Made by a program: the position numbers and the translations under genes. Below are positions 34,386 through 43,701 of a stretch of DNA of 64,000 bases, in pieces (the stretch's first letter is position 1; each line of letters begins with the position of its first letter). Below the pieces are notes generated by a model. That model was not told the origin of the DNA, did no database searches, and saw nothing but the letters and a program-made list of their open reading frames with translations. This stretch comes from Vreelandella zhuhanensis (lineage in GTDB: Bacteria; Pseudomonadota; Gammaproteobacteria; Pseudomonadales; Halomonadaceae): positions 372,001 to 436,000 of the forward strand of contig NZ_WTKP01000001.1 in assembly GCF_009793355.1 (NCBI RefSeq), read 5' to 3'.

Positions 34386-35729
34386 ATGGCGAAGAAGCTC
34401 TTCATCAAAACGCACGGCTGCCAAATGAACGAGTACGATTCCTCCCGTATGGCGGATCTACTCGGCGTATCCCATCAGCTTGAGTTGACCGATAACGAGC
34501 GGGAAGCCGATGTCATTCTGCTGAATACGTGCTCGATTCGTGAAAAAGCCCAGGAAAAGGTCTTTCACCAACTAGGGCGCTGGAAAAAGCTCAAGGACGC
34601 CAATCCGGATCTAGTAATCGGTGTGGGCGGCTGCGTGGCCAGCCAGGAAGGCGAGGCACTGCGCAAGCGCGCCCCTCACGTGGATATGGTCTTCGGCCCG
34701 CAAACCCTGCACCGAGTGCCTTCGATGCTCGATGCTCGGCGCAATAATCAAATTGCCGCCGTGGATGTCACCTTCCCCGAGATCGAAAAATTCGATCACT
34801 TGCCCAAGCCCTCTTCCGATGGAGCCACGGCATTCGTCTCGGTGATGGAAGGCTGTTCCAAGTATTGCACCTTCTGCGTGGTGCCCTATACCCGCGGGGA
34901 AGAAGTCTCTCGCCCCTTTGAAGCCGTGATGGATGAAGTCATTCACCTGGCTGACCAGGGCGTGCGCGAGATCAATCTTCTGGGCCAGAACGTGAATGCC
35001 TATTGCGGCGAAAACCTTGTCGGTGACGAAATCGACCTTGCCGAATTGATTGCTTGCGTCGCCGCCGTTGATGGCATCGACCGGGTACGCTTCACCACCT
35101 CTCACCCGGTGGAGTTCACCGACAGTCTGATAGACGCTTATGGCGAGATCCCCGAACTGGTCGGCCACTTGCATCTGCCGGTGCAATCCGGCTCCGACCG
35201 TATCCTCAGCGCAATGAAGCGCGGCCACACCACTGAAGAATACGTCGACAAGATGGAGCGTATCCGCGAGCAACGCCCGGATATCAGCTTTTCATCGGAC
35301 TTCATCATCGGCTTTCCCGGGGAAACCGAAGAAGATTTCGAAGCGACCATGGACCTGATCCACCGTATCGGTTTCGATCACTCCTTCAGCTTCGTGTATT
35401 CCGCACGCCCCGGCACGCCGGCGGCGGCATTACCGGACGACACCCCGGAAAGCGTCAAGAAGCAGCGCCTGGCGATTCTGCAGGACCGAATTATTCAGCA
35501 AAGCATGCAGATCAGCCGGCGCATGGTGGGTAGTACCCAGCGCGTACTGGTGAGTGGCTTTTCTCCACGCGATCCGGGGCAGCTTTCCGGACGCACGGAA
35601 AACAACCGCGTGGTCAATTTTCGCGCCGCCAACCCGACCGAAATGATCGGTTATTTTGTCGATGTGCAAATCACCGAGGCGTTGCCCAACTCATTGCGTG
35701 GTGAGCTTGCCTCTCCTGAGCGCTATTGA
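34386..35729 (+). CDS. miaB: tRNA-2-methylthio-N6-dimethylallyladenosine synthase
   Basis: A 447-residue radical-SAM methylthiotransferase. The N-terminal domain has the cluster cysteines in [20 protein letters not shown] and GGCVASQ; the radical-SAM domain has [11 protein letters not shown] (CxxxCxxC); a TRAM domain follows at the C terminus. It adds a methylthio group to isopentenyladenosine-37 in tRNAs. The ATG at 34386 is chosen by homology; the open frame runs 49 codons further upstream without support. It begins the miaB-phoH-ybeY-corC-lnt cluster common in gammaproteobacteria. Confidence 0.96.
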   Translation: MAKKLFIKTHGCQMNEYDSSRMADLLGVSHQLELTDNEREADVILLNTCSIREKAQEKVFHQLGRWKKLKDANPDLVIGVGGCVASQEGEALRKRAPHVDMVFGPQTLHRVPSMLDARRNNQIAAVDVTFPEIEKFDHLPKPSSDGATAFVSVMEGCSKYCTFCVVPYTRGEEVSRPFEAVMDEVIHLADQGVREINLLGQNVNAYCGENLVGDEIDLAELIACVAAVDGIDRVRFTTSHPVEFTDSLIDAYGEIPELVGHLHLPVQSGSDRILSAMKRGHTTEEYVDKMERIREQRPDISFSSDFIIGFPGETEEDFEATMDLIHRIGFDHSFSFVYSARPGTPAAALPDDTPESVKKQRLAILQDRIIQQSMQISRRMVGSTQRVLVSGFSPRDPGQLSGRTENNRVVNFRAANPTEMIGYFVDVQITEALPNSLRGELASPERY

Positions 35730-35743
35730 TCAATCAGCATGAT

Positions 35744-35765
35744 TGCCCCGGCACCCGCCGGGGCA
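35744..35765 (+). terminator. GC-rich hairpin between miaB and phoH
   Basis: Inverted repeat TGCCCCGGC-ACCC-GCCGGGGCA directly after miaB, without a T-run. It may act as a partial terminator or an RNA-stabilising element before the phoH-lnt operon. Confidence 0.45.
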
Positions 35766-35808
35766 GTAAGCTGAGTGTCACATACACCAACTTACGGGTT
35801 TCCTTGTC

Positions 35809-36891
35809 TTGAGCCAGCCATCTACCCAGGCCAACCGCATTATTACCCTGAGCCTTGAGCCCAACGATCCCCAGCGTCTTGCCGGGCTATGCGGCCAGCA
35901 GGACGAGCATCTCAAGCTGATTGAAAGCCGCTTGGATGTCACACTACGCAACCGCGGCAACATTTTTCAACTAGCGGGTCCCGCCAATCGTATCAAGGCT
36001 GCGGCCAACGTCCTTGAGCACCTCTATCGCGAAACGGGCGCCGAGGAACTTTCACCCGACACCGTTCACCTGTTTTTACAGGAATCCGGCCTTGAAGCTC
36101 TGGACGATGAAGAGACCCCGGAAGATAGCGATGAAGTGGTGCTGCGTACCCCGAGAACCATGATCAAGCCGCGTGGTCTCAATCAGCAGCGTTACGTGCA
36201 AAGTATCCGGGCTCACGACATCAATTTCGGTATCGGGCCCGCCGGCACCGGCAAGACCTACCTGGCCGTTGCCGCTGCTGTGGAATCTCTCAATCAACAG
36301 GAAGTACGGCGTATTCTTCTGGTTCGCCCGGCGGTGGAAGCCGGCGAAAAACTGGGTTTTTTGCCCGGCGATCTGGCCCAGAAGATCGATCCTTACCTGC
36401 GTCCGCTGTATGACGCCCTGTACGAAATGATCGGCTTTGAGCAAGTCGCCAAACTGATCGAACGGCAAGTTATCGAAATTGCTCCTCTTGCTTATATGCG
36501 CGGGCGCACGCTCAACAACGCCTTTATCATTCTGGACGAGAGTCAGAACACCACTCCCGAGCAGATGAAGATGTTTCTGACGCGGATCGGTTTCGGCTCC
36601 ACAGCGGTGATCACCGGTGATGTCACCCAGGTCGACTTGCCGCGTGGCCAGCGTTCAGGGCTCATTCAGGTGCTTGATGTGCTCAAAGGCACCCCAGGCA
36701 TCGGGGTGACGCATTTTGCCGCCAAGGATGTGGTACGCCACCCCTTGGTGCAACGCATCATCGAAGCCTACGATATGTTCGAGTCCCAGCAGGAAGTCGA
36801 AGAACGTGCCCGCGACGATGCTCGTCGGGAAGAGCGCGAAGCACGGCTTCAGGCGCGTGACAACCGGCAATCCGGAGCTTCTCGCGAATGA
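35809..36891 (+). CDS. ybeZ: PhoH family ATPase (YbeZ)
   Basis: A 360-residue PhoH-like protein: an N-terminal KH-like region (NRGNIFQLAGPANRIK), then a P-loop ATPase with GPAGTGKTYLA (about residues 144-154), Walker B FIILDESQNTT and RGRTLNNAF. The family partners with YbeY in RNA metabolism, and ybeY overlaps its stop codon here. The start appears to be TTG at 35809, since no in-frame ATG exists before the conserved core; an extended form cannot be excluded. Confidence 0.9.
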   Translation: MSQPSTQANRIITLSLEPNDPQRLAGLCGQQDEHLKLIESRLDVTLRNRGNIFQLAGPANRIKAAANVLEHLYRETGAEELSPDTVHLFLQESGLEALDDEETPEDSDEVVLRTPRTMIKPRGLNQQRYVQSIRAHDINFGIGPAGTGKTYLAVAAAVESLNQQEVRRILLVRPAVEAGEKLGFLPGDLAQKIDPYLRPLYDALYEMIGFEQVAKLIERQVIEIAPLAYMRGRTLNNAFIILDESQNTTPEQMKMFLTRIGFGSTAVITGDVTQVDLPRGQRSGLIQVLDVLKGTPGIGVTHFAAKDVVRHPLVQRIIEAYDMFESQQEVEERARDDARREEREARLQARDNRQSGASRE

Positions 36892-37439
36892 GCGATATGG
36901 ACCCAAGGGAGAATACGGACGCAGTGGACCGCGAAATCGTAGTGGATCGTCAAATTGCTTGTGCTGAGCAACCACCTGCCTCGGCACTGCCCACTGAAAA
37001 TCAGCTCACCCATTGGGTGAGCGCTGTGCTGCAGCAGCATCCTGACGAGCTACGCGGCGAACTGACCATCCGTTTTGTCGAAGACGATGAGAGCCGTGAA
37101 CTTAACCACACCTATCGTGGCAGAAACAAACCCACCAACGTTCTCTCCTTCCCGTTTGAAAGCCCACCGGAGATTGATTTGCCGTTGCTTGGGGATCTGG
37201 TGATTTGCCCTGCCATAGTGAATCGTGAAGCAAGTGAACAACACAAGACGCCGGTACACCATTACGCGCACATGGTGATTCATGGCACCTTGCATTTACT
37301 GGGCTACGATCATATTGAAGATGATCAAGCCGAGATCATGGAACAGCAGGAACGCGATATTTTGGCTACATTGGGAATTCCAGATCCTTATACCGCCGAG
37401 GATGGCGGGAGTTTCCCTCCTGACGACCCAAGCCACTGA
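36888..37439 (+). CDS. ybeY: Endoribonuclease YbeY (16S rRNA maturation)
   Basis: A 183-residue protein with the metal-binding motif HMVIHGTLHLLGYDH (three His) and the upstream TYRGRNKPTNVLSFPF typical of YbeY. It matures the 3' end of 16S rRNA and takes part in ribosome quality control. It starts within the phoH stop (ATGA). The N terminus is about 30 residues longer than in E. coli and acidic. Confidence 0.94.
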   Translation: MSDMDPRENTDAVDREIVVDRQIACAEQPPASALPTENQLTHWVSAVLQQHPDELRGELTIRFVEDDESRELNHTYRGRNKPTNVLSFPFESPPEIDLPLLGDLVICPAIVNREASEQHKTPVHHYAHMVIHGTLHLLGYDHIEDDQAEIMEQQERDILATLGIPDPYTAEDGGSFPPDDPSH

Positions 37440-37505
37440 GAGGCGTATTCCAGCGCTCCAGTCCATGACTCGCACGCACGCAGACAAAGACAAGAGAACC
37501 GACGC

Positions 37506-38378
37506 ATGAGCGAAGACCGATCGAGCAATTTAACGCAAAAATCCTGGCTCGAAAAATTCTTTGGCGCCCTTACCGGAGACAACGAAGAACCCAGTTCTCG
37601 CGATGAACTGATGGAGTTCCTTCGCCACACCGCCAGTCGGTTGAAGCTTGACCAGGATGCCATGATGATCATCGAAGGTGCCCTGCAGATCAGCGACCAA
37701 CAGGTGCGTGAAATTCTGATACCCCGCTCACAGGTCAATGCTATCGCCCTGGATCAAACCAGCGATGGCTATCTTCCGCTGATTCATGAAACCGGACATT
37801 CACGTTACCCGGTTATCGGTGAAAACCTCGATGACATCAAAGGGATTCTGCTGGTCAAGGATCTCTTGCCGTTGCTTTCCCAGACCCAGGAACAGCGCGA
37901 TAACTTTCAGCTATCCGATGTGATTCGTCCGGCCATGTTCATTCCTGAGTCCAAGCGCCTGAATAGCTTGCTCAAGGAGTTTCGTGACACGCACAATCAC
38001 ATGGCTATCGTGGTGGATGAATACGGTGGGACTGCCGGTATCATCACCATCGAGGATATTCTGGAACAGATCGTGGGCGATATTGAAGATGAGCACGATA
38101 TCGATGAAGAAGAAGATATTCGTGAACTGGAGAACGGCCGCTACGCCATTCGTGCCTTGACCCCGATCGAGGACTTCAACGAACGTTTCGGCACCAACTT
38201 TTCCGATGACGAGTTTGATACCCTCGGCGGTCTGGTCATGCAGCAATTCGGCCACCTTCCCCGCCGCGACGAACATGCTTCCTTCGGGGGTTGGCATTTT
38301 ACCGTTCTCAATGCCGATAACCGCCGAATCCGGCTTCTCGAAGCGCAGCGTGACTCCTCCTCTCAACGCGAAGATTAG
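37506..38378 (+). CDS. corC: CorC/YbeX family CBS-domain protein
   Basis: A 290-residue cytosolic protein: acidic N-terminal segment, two CBS domains (about residues 68-190, with ILIPRSQVNAIALD and MAIVVDEYGGTAGIITIEDI) and a C-terminal CorC_HlyC transporter-associated domain (about 205-285). The family is linked to Mg/Co efflux and, with YbeY, to ribosome function. It lies 66 bp after ybeY and 61 bp before lnt, in conserved order. Confidence 0.93.
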   Translation: MSEDRSSNLTQKSWLEKFFGALTGDNEEPSSRDELMEFLRHTASRLKLDQDAMMIIEGALQISDQQVREILIPRSQVNAIALDQTSDGYLPLIHETGHSRYPVIGENLDDIKGILLVKDLLPLLSQTQEQRDNFQLSDVIRPAMFIPESKRLNSLLKEFRDTHNHMAIVVDEYGGTAGIITIEDILEQIVGDIEDEHDIDEEEDIRELENGRYAIRALTPIEDFNERFGTNFSDDEFDTLGGLVMQQFGHLPRRDEHASFGGWHFTVLNADNRRIRLLEAQRDSSSQRED

Positions 38379-38439
38379 TCCTTTCGATGAGCAGCTAACA
38401 ACTCACCGCTTACCCACGTAACGTCTGGTATGGAGGCAC

Positions 38440-39969
38440 ATGTCGCGCACTGCTGCTTTTTTCACTTCGTTTGACTCCCGCGGTCTTAACCCCGGCCTTA
38501 GCCAAGTGCTCAACTATGTTGCGGCCTTGATAGCTGGAGGCTTCACCACCCTGACCGCTTCGCCTTTCGAGCTGTGGTGGCTGGCACCTGTTGCTGCTGG
38601 GCTGATGTATGCCGGTGTGCATAACCTCACTCCCGGCCAGGCCGCTTTCAAAGGGTGGTTATATGGCGTGGCACTGTTTGGTTCCGGGGCATCCTGGGTC
38701 TATGTCTCGATCCATGATTACGGTTATACCGGAGTGCCGTTGGCGGTATTTCTCACTCTGCTCTTCGTGGGTTGTCTGGCCTTGTTCTTCGCGGCCACGT
38801 TCTGGCTGTATCGCCGCCTGACCCGCCCACGCTGGGCGGTGCTATCTTTTGCCGGGGCCTGGGTGCTAGGCGAGGTCCTGCGTACTTACCTGTTTACCGG
38901 TTTTCCTTGGCTGCTGCTGGGCACCGGGCTCGTGGATTCTCCGCTCGCTCCCTGGGCGCCGGTAGGTGGCGTTTACCTGCTTTCTTTGCTGGTCGCCCTC
39001 AGCGGTGCCTTAGGCGTCGAGCTGCTTCGAGCACGCTGGTGGGCTCTGGCGCCCTTGGCGGCAATATGGCTTGTGCCTTTCGCCTTGCCCAGCCAGTGGA
39101 CCACACCCGGCCCTGAGCCCGTCCGTGTCGCCCTGCTCCAAGGCAACTTGCCTCAGCTGATCAAGTGGACCTCGGAAGGCCAGCGTGTCGCCGCCAATAC
39201 CTACAGTGACTTGACCCGCGACCTTGATGACGACATCGACTTGATCCTATGGCCGGAAACCGCCTTACCCATGATGGAGACCCAGGCACGACCGGTACTC
39301 GAACGGGTGCAGGCCAACCTTGCTTCGGAAACGGCACTGGTGACCGGAATCGTTCAGCGCAACGCAGAGGGGCGTTACTACAACAGCATGATCGGTGTGG
39401 GCAATACGCAAGGCAGTTACCAAAAAGAGCATCTTGTGCCTTTTGGTGAATACCTGCCGCTGGAAAGCGTGCTGCGTGGTGCGATTGATTTTTTCGATTT
39501 GCCCATGTCGAGCTTCACCGCTGGCGATACCGACCAACCCCCCATGCAGGCTGCCGGCCTCAAACTGGGCAATGCGATTTGTTATGAAATTATTTATCCA
39601 CAACTGGTTGCCAATCGTGCACGTGACAGTAACGTACTGGTCACGGTCTCCAATGACACCTGGTTCGGCGCCTCTATCGGTCCACTTCAACACCTTCAGA
39701 TGGCCCGTTTGAGAGCCTTGGAAAACGGACGTTACGTTATTCGTGCCACCAGCAACGGCATCACCGCCATTATCGATCCCCAGGGCGAGCTCGTGACACG
39801 GGCACCGCAGTTTGAAACCACCGTCCTGGTCGGCGATATTCATGCCATGCACGGCATGACGCCGTTTACTCGGCTGGGCAGCTGGCCAGTGTGGCTACTG
39901 GCCACCCTCATGATGATACCGAGCCTTGCTTTTTTCGAGGGCAAAAAGCTCGTCAAGCGCAAGACCTGA
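38440..39969 (+). CDS. lnt: Apolipoprotein N-acyltransferase
   Basis: A 509-residue inner-membrane enzyme: six or seven N-terminal membrane segments (residues ~20-215) and a periplasmic nitrilase domain (~225-480) carrying the E-K-C triad in WPETALP, YQKEHLVPFGEYLP and NAICYEIIYP. It adds the third acyl chain to bacterial lipoproteins. TGGAGG precedes the ATG. It ends the operon before a strong bidirectional terminator. Its substrates in the window include the coxB, SCO, cytochrome and lipase lipoproteins. Confidence 0.95.
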   Translation: MSRTAAFFTSFDSRGLNPGLSQVLNYVAALIAGGFTTLTASPFELWWLAPVAAGLMYAGVHNLTPGQAAFKGWLYGVALFGSGASWVYVSIHDYGYTGVPLAVFLTLLFVGCLALFFAATFWLYRRLTRPRWAVLSFAGAWVLGEVLRTYLFTGFPWLLLGTGLVDSPLAPWAPVGGVYLLSLLVALSGALGVELLRARWWALAPLAAIWLVPFALPSQWTTPGPEPVRVALLQGNLPQLIKWTSEGQRVAANTYSDLTRDLDDDIDLILWPETALPMMETQARPVLERVQANLASETALVTGIVQRNAEGRYYNSMIGVGNTQGSYQKEHLVPFGEYLPLESVLRGAIDFFDLPMSSFTAGDTDQPPMQAAGLKLGNAICYEIIYPQLVANRARDSNVLVTVSNDTWFGASIGPLQHLQMARLRALENGRYVIRATSNGITAIIDPQGELVTRAPQFETTVLVGDIHAMHGMTPFTRLGSWPVWLLATLMMIPSLAFFEGKKLVKRKT

Positions 39970-40002
39970 AATCCGGCATTTGAAATCCAGTATCAAAAAA
40001 TG

Positions 40003-40028
40003 AAAAGGGCGATAAAAATCGCCCTTTT
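40003..40028. terminator. Bidirectional terminator between lnt and phaC
   Basis: Perfect stem AAAAGGGCGAT / ATCGCCCTTTT with an AAAA loop, flanked by A-runs on the left and T-runs on the right. It serves both convergent genes. Confidence 0.92.
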
Positions 40029-40049
40029 TCATTTACCAAGTTGGCATTT

Positions 40050-42305
40050 CTACTTTTCGATATCTGGTTTTTCAGTACTCGGCTTTTCAGGACTTTGCTT
40101 TTCAGTACTCGGCTTTTCGGTACCCTGCTTTTCAGTACTCGGCTTTTCGGTACCCTGCTTTTCAGTACTCGGCTTTTCGGTACCCTGCTTTTCAGTACTC
40201 GGCTTTTCGGTACCCTGCTTTTCAGTACTCGGCTTTTCGGCACCCTGCTTTTCAGTAATCGGCTTTTTTGCACCCTGCTTTTCAGTACTCGGCTTTTTTG
40301 CAGTGGCTTTTTTCATATCCGGCTTGTCTGCAACTGGCGTTGGTTTTTCACTAGCCAGATTCTTCTTTTCTTGAGCTTCTTGCTTGTGTGGCGAGGAAGA
40401 CCGCTCACTGGACATGGACTGCGAAGATGCTGCCTTTTTCTCCTCAGTTGGCTGCTGAGCTTTTGCCGGCGCTTCTTCCTTTACGACTTCTCCCAGCACT
40501 TCAGGAATAGTCTGCTGCACATAGCGGCCAGGTGCCGGCTCGATGATAGCCAGTTCGCCTTCACCAGGCTGACGAGCCGGCACCATTTTCTCCGGGTCGG
40601 CATAGCCATTCGAGGTTACCCACTGCTGCCAGTGCGGCCACCAGGACCCTTCGTTGAAGTCAGCATTTTCCAGCCAGGTCTCGTGAGACTCGGGCAATTC
40701 GTCATTGGTCCAGAAGCCGTACTTGTTCTTGTGGGGCGGATTGACGATGCCCGCAATGTGCCCGGAGCCTCCCAGCACAAAGGTAGTCGGGCCCTTGGGC
40801 AACAAGGCACCGTAATAGGTACTGTTCCAACGGGCAATATGGTCTTCTTTCGTCGATACAAAATAGCTTGGCGTGGAAATCTTGCGCAGGTCTATCTTGA
40901 CCCCATCAAGCTCGATCCCGTCCGGCTGTACCAATCGATTTTCCAGATACATATGGCGCAGATACCAGGCATGGGTACCTGCCGGCAAGTTGGTGCCGTC
41001 GGTGTTCCAATACAGGAGGTCAAAGGCCGCGGGCTTTTTACCTTTCAAGTAATTCATTACATAAAACGACCAGAACAAGTCATTTTCACGCAACAGGTTG
41101 AAGGTATACGCCATCGAGCGTCCATCCAGATAGCCCTTCTCCTCCAAGGTTTTCTCGATGCCACTCAAGGCCCTTTCATTGAGGAAGACCCCGAGCTCAC
41201 CCGGGTCACGAAAGTCCTGCAACGTGGCCATGTAAGTCACTGACTTAACTTTTCTTCCTCTACGGGTACTGGTCAGATACGCCAAGGCGGAAGCCGCTAA
41301 TGTGCCCCCGATACAATAACTAAGAAGATTTACTGACTTTTCACCGGTGGCTTTCTCAATCGCCTCAATGGACTCAATCAGGCCCATTTGCATGTAATCA
41401 GCCCAGGTGAGGTCACGCTGCTCGGGGCCAGGGTTACGCCAGGAAATCAAAAATACCGTGTGACCTTGCTCGACCATCCACTTGACCAAGGAGTTGTCTT
41501 GGCGCAGGTCGAGAATGTAATACTTGTTGATCCAGGGCGGCACGATCAGTAGCGGCGTCTTGAACGTTTTTTCCGTGGTCGGCGTATATTGAATCAGCTG
41601 GATAAGTTCATTTTCATACACCACCGCCCCGGGCGTCACGGCAATATTATCGCCGATCTTGAACGCCTCGCGGTCAGTCATACTCACATTGATTCCGGCT
41701 GCGGAATTGGCCAGATCCTCGCGTAAGCGTGTCAGCCCATCAATCAGGTTCTGTCCCCGCGTTTCCATGGTAAGCCGCATGACTTCGGGATTGGTCGTGA
41801 CGAAATTGGTCGGCGCCACAGCATTGACCAATTGGCGCGCATAAAACTCCAAGTCGCGCTTTTGCTTGTCGTCCAGACCATCCAGCTTCTTGATCAGTTC
41901 TTCGACGGTTCGAGAAAACAACAGATATTGCTGCATGATCGCCAGATACTGAGGGTCTTTCACCCATGCCTCATCATTGAAGCGACGATCACCCTTGGCC
42001 GGAGTTATCAACGGCTCGACCTCTTCACCCGCCATCGCCCGCATGCTCTGCTGCCATAGCAACCACTGATCCTGTGCCAGACGAGCCTGGGTTTGCCATA
42101 ACAGCACGGGATTTTGCATCAAAGAGTAAGCACCGGCCTTGAAGCTCTCACGCATGTCCTTGAGAACGGAACTATCACCTTGATTAGGCTCCATTCGGGT
42201 CAGAAAATCCTGCATTAAACCTTGATATTGCTCACCAATTTCTTTGAGCTGTACATTCCAGGCGATTAAATCAGCCTGTGATGCAGTATCCCACCCTGGC
42301 TGCAT
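40050..42305 (-). CDS. phaC: Class I polyhydroxyalkanoate synthase with long repetitive C-terminal tail
   Basis: A 751-residue PHA synthase. The alpha/beta catalytic part (about residues 230-590) has the lipase-like box SYCIGGTLA with the active Cys331, FLISWRNPGPEQRDLTW and GSGHIAGIVNPP with the catalytic His. It joins 3-hydroxyacyl-CoA units into PHA. Ordinary class I enzymes end near residue 590; this one adds about 150 residues of low-complexity Lys/Glu/Pro/Gln sequence, with the ten-residue unit STEKQGTEKP repeated about six times. GGGGAG precedes the ATG. It follows the phasin gene on the same strand. Confidence 0.95.
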   Translation of the reverse strand: MQPGWDTASQADLIAWNVQLKEIGEQYQGLMQDFLTRMEPNQGDSSVLKDMRESFKAGAYSLMQNPVLLWQTQARLAQDQWLLWQQSMRAMAGEEVEPLITPAKGDRRFNDEAWVKDPQYLAIMQQYLLFSRTVEELIKKLDGLDDKQKRDLEFYARQLVNAVAPTNFVTTNPEVMRLTMETRGQNLIDGLTRLREDLANSAAGINVSMTDREAFKIGDNIAVTPGAVVYENELIQLIQYTPTTEKTFKTPLLIVPPWINKYYILDLRQDNSLVKWMVEQGHTVFLISWRNPGPEQRDLTWADYMQMGLIESIEAIEKATGEKSVNLLSYCIGGTLAASALAYLTSTRRGRKVKSVTYMATLQDFRDPGELGVFLNERALSGIEKTLEEKGYLDGRSMAYTFNLLRENDLFWSFYVMNYLKGKKPAAFDLLYWNTDGTNLPAGTHAWYLRHMYLENRLVQPDGIELDGVKIDLRKISTPSYFVSTKEDHIARWNSTYYGALLPKGPTTFVLGGSGHIAGIVNPPHKNKYGFWTNDELPESHETWLENADFNEGSWWPHWQQWVTSNGYADPEKMVPARQPGEGELAIIEPAPGRYVQQTIPEVLGEVVKEEAPAKAQQPTEEKKAASSQSMSSERSSSPHKQEAQEKKNLASEKPTPVADKPDMKKATAKKPSTEKQGAKKPITEKQGAEKPSTEKQGTEKPSTEKQGTEKPSTEKQGTEKPSTEKQGTEKPSTEKQSPEKPSTEKPDIEK
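40081..40290 (-). repeat. 30-bp tandem repeat in the phaC 3' end
   Basis: The unit GGCTTTTCGGTACCCTGCTT followed by TTCAGTACTC starts at 40111, 40141, 40171 and 40201 without change, with near copies at 40081, 40231 and 40261. Each unit encodes ten residues of the PhaC tail. Copy number probably varies by slippage. Confidence 0.95.
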
Positions 42306-42388
42306 ACCCTATCTCCCCTAGCATGTCATGGCGTGCGGTATTACGCCGAGGCAACCTGACCTGTCATTCGCATAACCTGTCATCAACA

Positions 42389-42433
42389 TGAAACAATGCG
42401 CGGCGCTTTATGCATGCGCCGCGCATTGTTTCA
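42389..42433. terminator. Perfect 18-bp hairpin between the phasin and phaC genes
   Basis: Inverted repeat TGAAACAATGCGCGGCGC, nine-base loop, and its exact complement, just after the phasin stop and before phaC. There is no T-run on the minus strand, so it may work as an attenuator or RNA-stability element that makes phasin message more abundant than phaC message. It also carries GCGCATTG, so a DNA-binding role is possible. Confidence 0.65.
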
Positions 42434-42437
42434 TGGC

Positions 42438-42884
42438 TCAACTCTTGCGTGAGCCTTGGCTGGTGGACTTGGCGGGCTGTTCACTTTTGGCAGGCTGTTC
42501 GCTTTTACCGGCTTGCTCCCCTTTGGCGGCAGCATTGGCTTGATCAGTCATTTTCTGACCCGCCTCACTGAACAGTTTTTCCATTTCAGATTTGAACTGA
42601 AGGCTCATTTCGCCCATGGCGCGAGCATCTTCCTGCATCTGCTGGGAAAGCTCATTCATCATTTCTGCCTGACGCGTGCCAAAGTCGCGCATGCTTTCGG
42701 CATCTTCAATTTCCGTGGCACTACGAATACGCTCCGTACCCATTTGGCTGTAACGTTTCATGGATTCCAGCTGGTACTGGGTCATTTTTTCCATGTTATT
42801 GAGCATCAGCGAATTGAGCTTACGCATCGGCTCGAATAGCTGGCGTGTCTGGTTGTTGAATGCTTCCGTCATTTTATCTTGCAT
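42438..42884 (-). CDS. phaP: Phasin family protein (PHA granule-associated), phaC-linked
   Basis: A 148-residue helical protein: residues 1-105 are the phasin domain, rich in Met/Gln/Glu with heptad-like spacing (QTRQLFEPMRKLNSLMLNN, MTQYQLESMKRYSQM); residues 106-148 are a Lys/Ala/Ser/Glu-rich low-complexity tail (AKSEQPAKSEQPAKS). The ATG at 42884 has AAGGAG six bases upstream. It precedes phaC on the same strand and likely shares its transcript. Confidence 0.9.
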   Translation of the reverse strand: MQDKMTEAFNNQTRQLFEPMRKLNSLMLNNMEKMTQYQLESMKRYSQMGTERIRSATEIEDAESMRDFGTRQAEMMNELSQQMQEDARAMGEMSLQFKSEMEKLFSEAGQKMTDQANAAAKGEQAGKSEQPAKSEQPAKSTSQGSRKS

Positions 42885-43019
42885 GGTGGCTCCTTCTTTA
42901 TTATCAATATTACCATCTGCCAACCTCTAGTAGCTGGCAATATTCAAGGCCAATCACTCAGCCCCTATCATCGAAACTCGTTATTGACAGTCGTTCTTAA
43001 CGCTCATCCTTGACAACAA

Positions 43020-43116
43020 GCCCGCTCTTGAAAATCCCGCTCTTGAAAATATTGCAACCAAGCGACTTGCTGCACCGCAAAAAGATTAGTGTGTCACCTA
43101 AGACTTTGCAATAGCG
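43020..43116. promoter_or_regulatory. Phasin upstream region with direct repeat and TTGCAA-type motifs
   Basis: In the gap upstream of the phasin gene the 15-mer CCCGCTCTTGAAAAT occurs twice in tandem (about 43021-43050), followed by ATTGCAACC, CTTGCTGCACCGCAA and CTTTGCAATAG. The TGC/GCA motifs resemble those of the palindrome at 539-575 and may be the same regulator's sites. This is weaker because they do not form a clean palindrome. Confidence 0.35.
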
Positions 43117-43158
43117 CTAAGGTTTACTTTGTCTACACTTTCGTCAGTCTTTCTCGGT

Positions 43159-43635
43159 TCAGGGGTTTCGCTTACTACGCGATGATGCCGCTGCCGGCTT
43201 AGGTTTTTCATTGGCCTTGGCATTGTGCGCGCCACTAGCACTTTCCGTACCGCCACTTTCGGTGGATGAACTCCTGTCGGTTGAAGAATCCCGGGAGGTA
43301 TGGCCAGAGGTTTGCCTGCTTTGCGCATCGGGATTTTCATTATCGGAGCTCTCAGCCTTTGAGCCATAGCTGCTCGCTCCTGCCTTTTTCAGCATATCCA
43401 TCATCATCTGTTGGTAGGTGCCAAAGTTGGTCATTCCTTGAGACAGACCCTGCTGCAACGCGGGCTGTTGCATGAAAGGCCTCATCAAAGTCATCGGGTC
43501 GTAACCTTCCACTCCCGATTCCATTTGTTGCTGGATCTGCTCCAGTAGGCTTTGCTGAAATGCTTCCACATTCGGCAGTCCCAAGGCCTGACGAAACTCA
43601 TCAGGAGTGAGATCGAACTCAACGTTGATCTTCAT
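43159..43635 (-). CDS. DUF6489-type protein upstream of the phasin-phaC genes
   Basis: A 158-residue protein whose first 40 residues (MKINVEFDLTPDEFRQALGL, then PNVEAFQQSLLEQIQQQM) are the conserved DUF6489 domain; the middle is Met/Gln-rich (PFMQQPALQQGLSQGM) and the last 60 residues are Ser/Thr/Glu/Lys-rich and disordered. The family is often beside PHA genes, and the amphipathic middle would suit a granule surface protein; that is inference. AAGGAG precedes the ATG. Confidence 0.8.
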   Translation of the reverse strand: MKINVEFDLTPDEFRQALGLPNVEAFQQSLLEQIQQQMESGVEGYDPMTLMRPFMQQPALQQGLSQGMTNFGTYQQMMMDMLKKAGASSYGSKAESSDNENPDAQSRQTSGHTSRDSSTDRSSSTESGGTESASGAHNAKANEKPKPAAASSRSKRNP

Positions 43636-43701
43636 GGCCAGCTCCTTAAACCTATAATCAAAGTGTAGCAGTATCCGCTAACAACGAAAGTTGGCTCGCT
43701 A

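Noticed and set aside
40081..40290. Regular repeats resembling a CRISPR array
   Set aside because: The 30-bp units are contiguous with no spacers and lie in frame in phaC; no cas genes are present.
40041..41243. A 400-codon plus-strand open frame opposite phaC
   Set aside because: It is a shadow of the phaC gene and its 30-bp repeat; the residues are Phe/Leu/Ser repeats with no ribosome site, while the minus-strand frame has full PHA synthase motifs.
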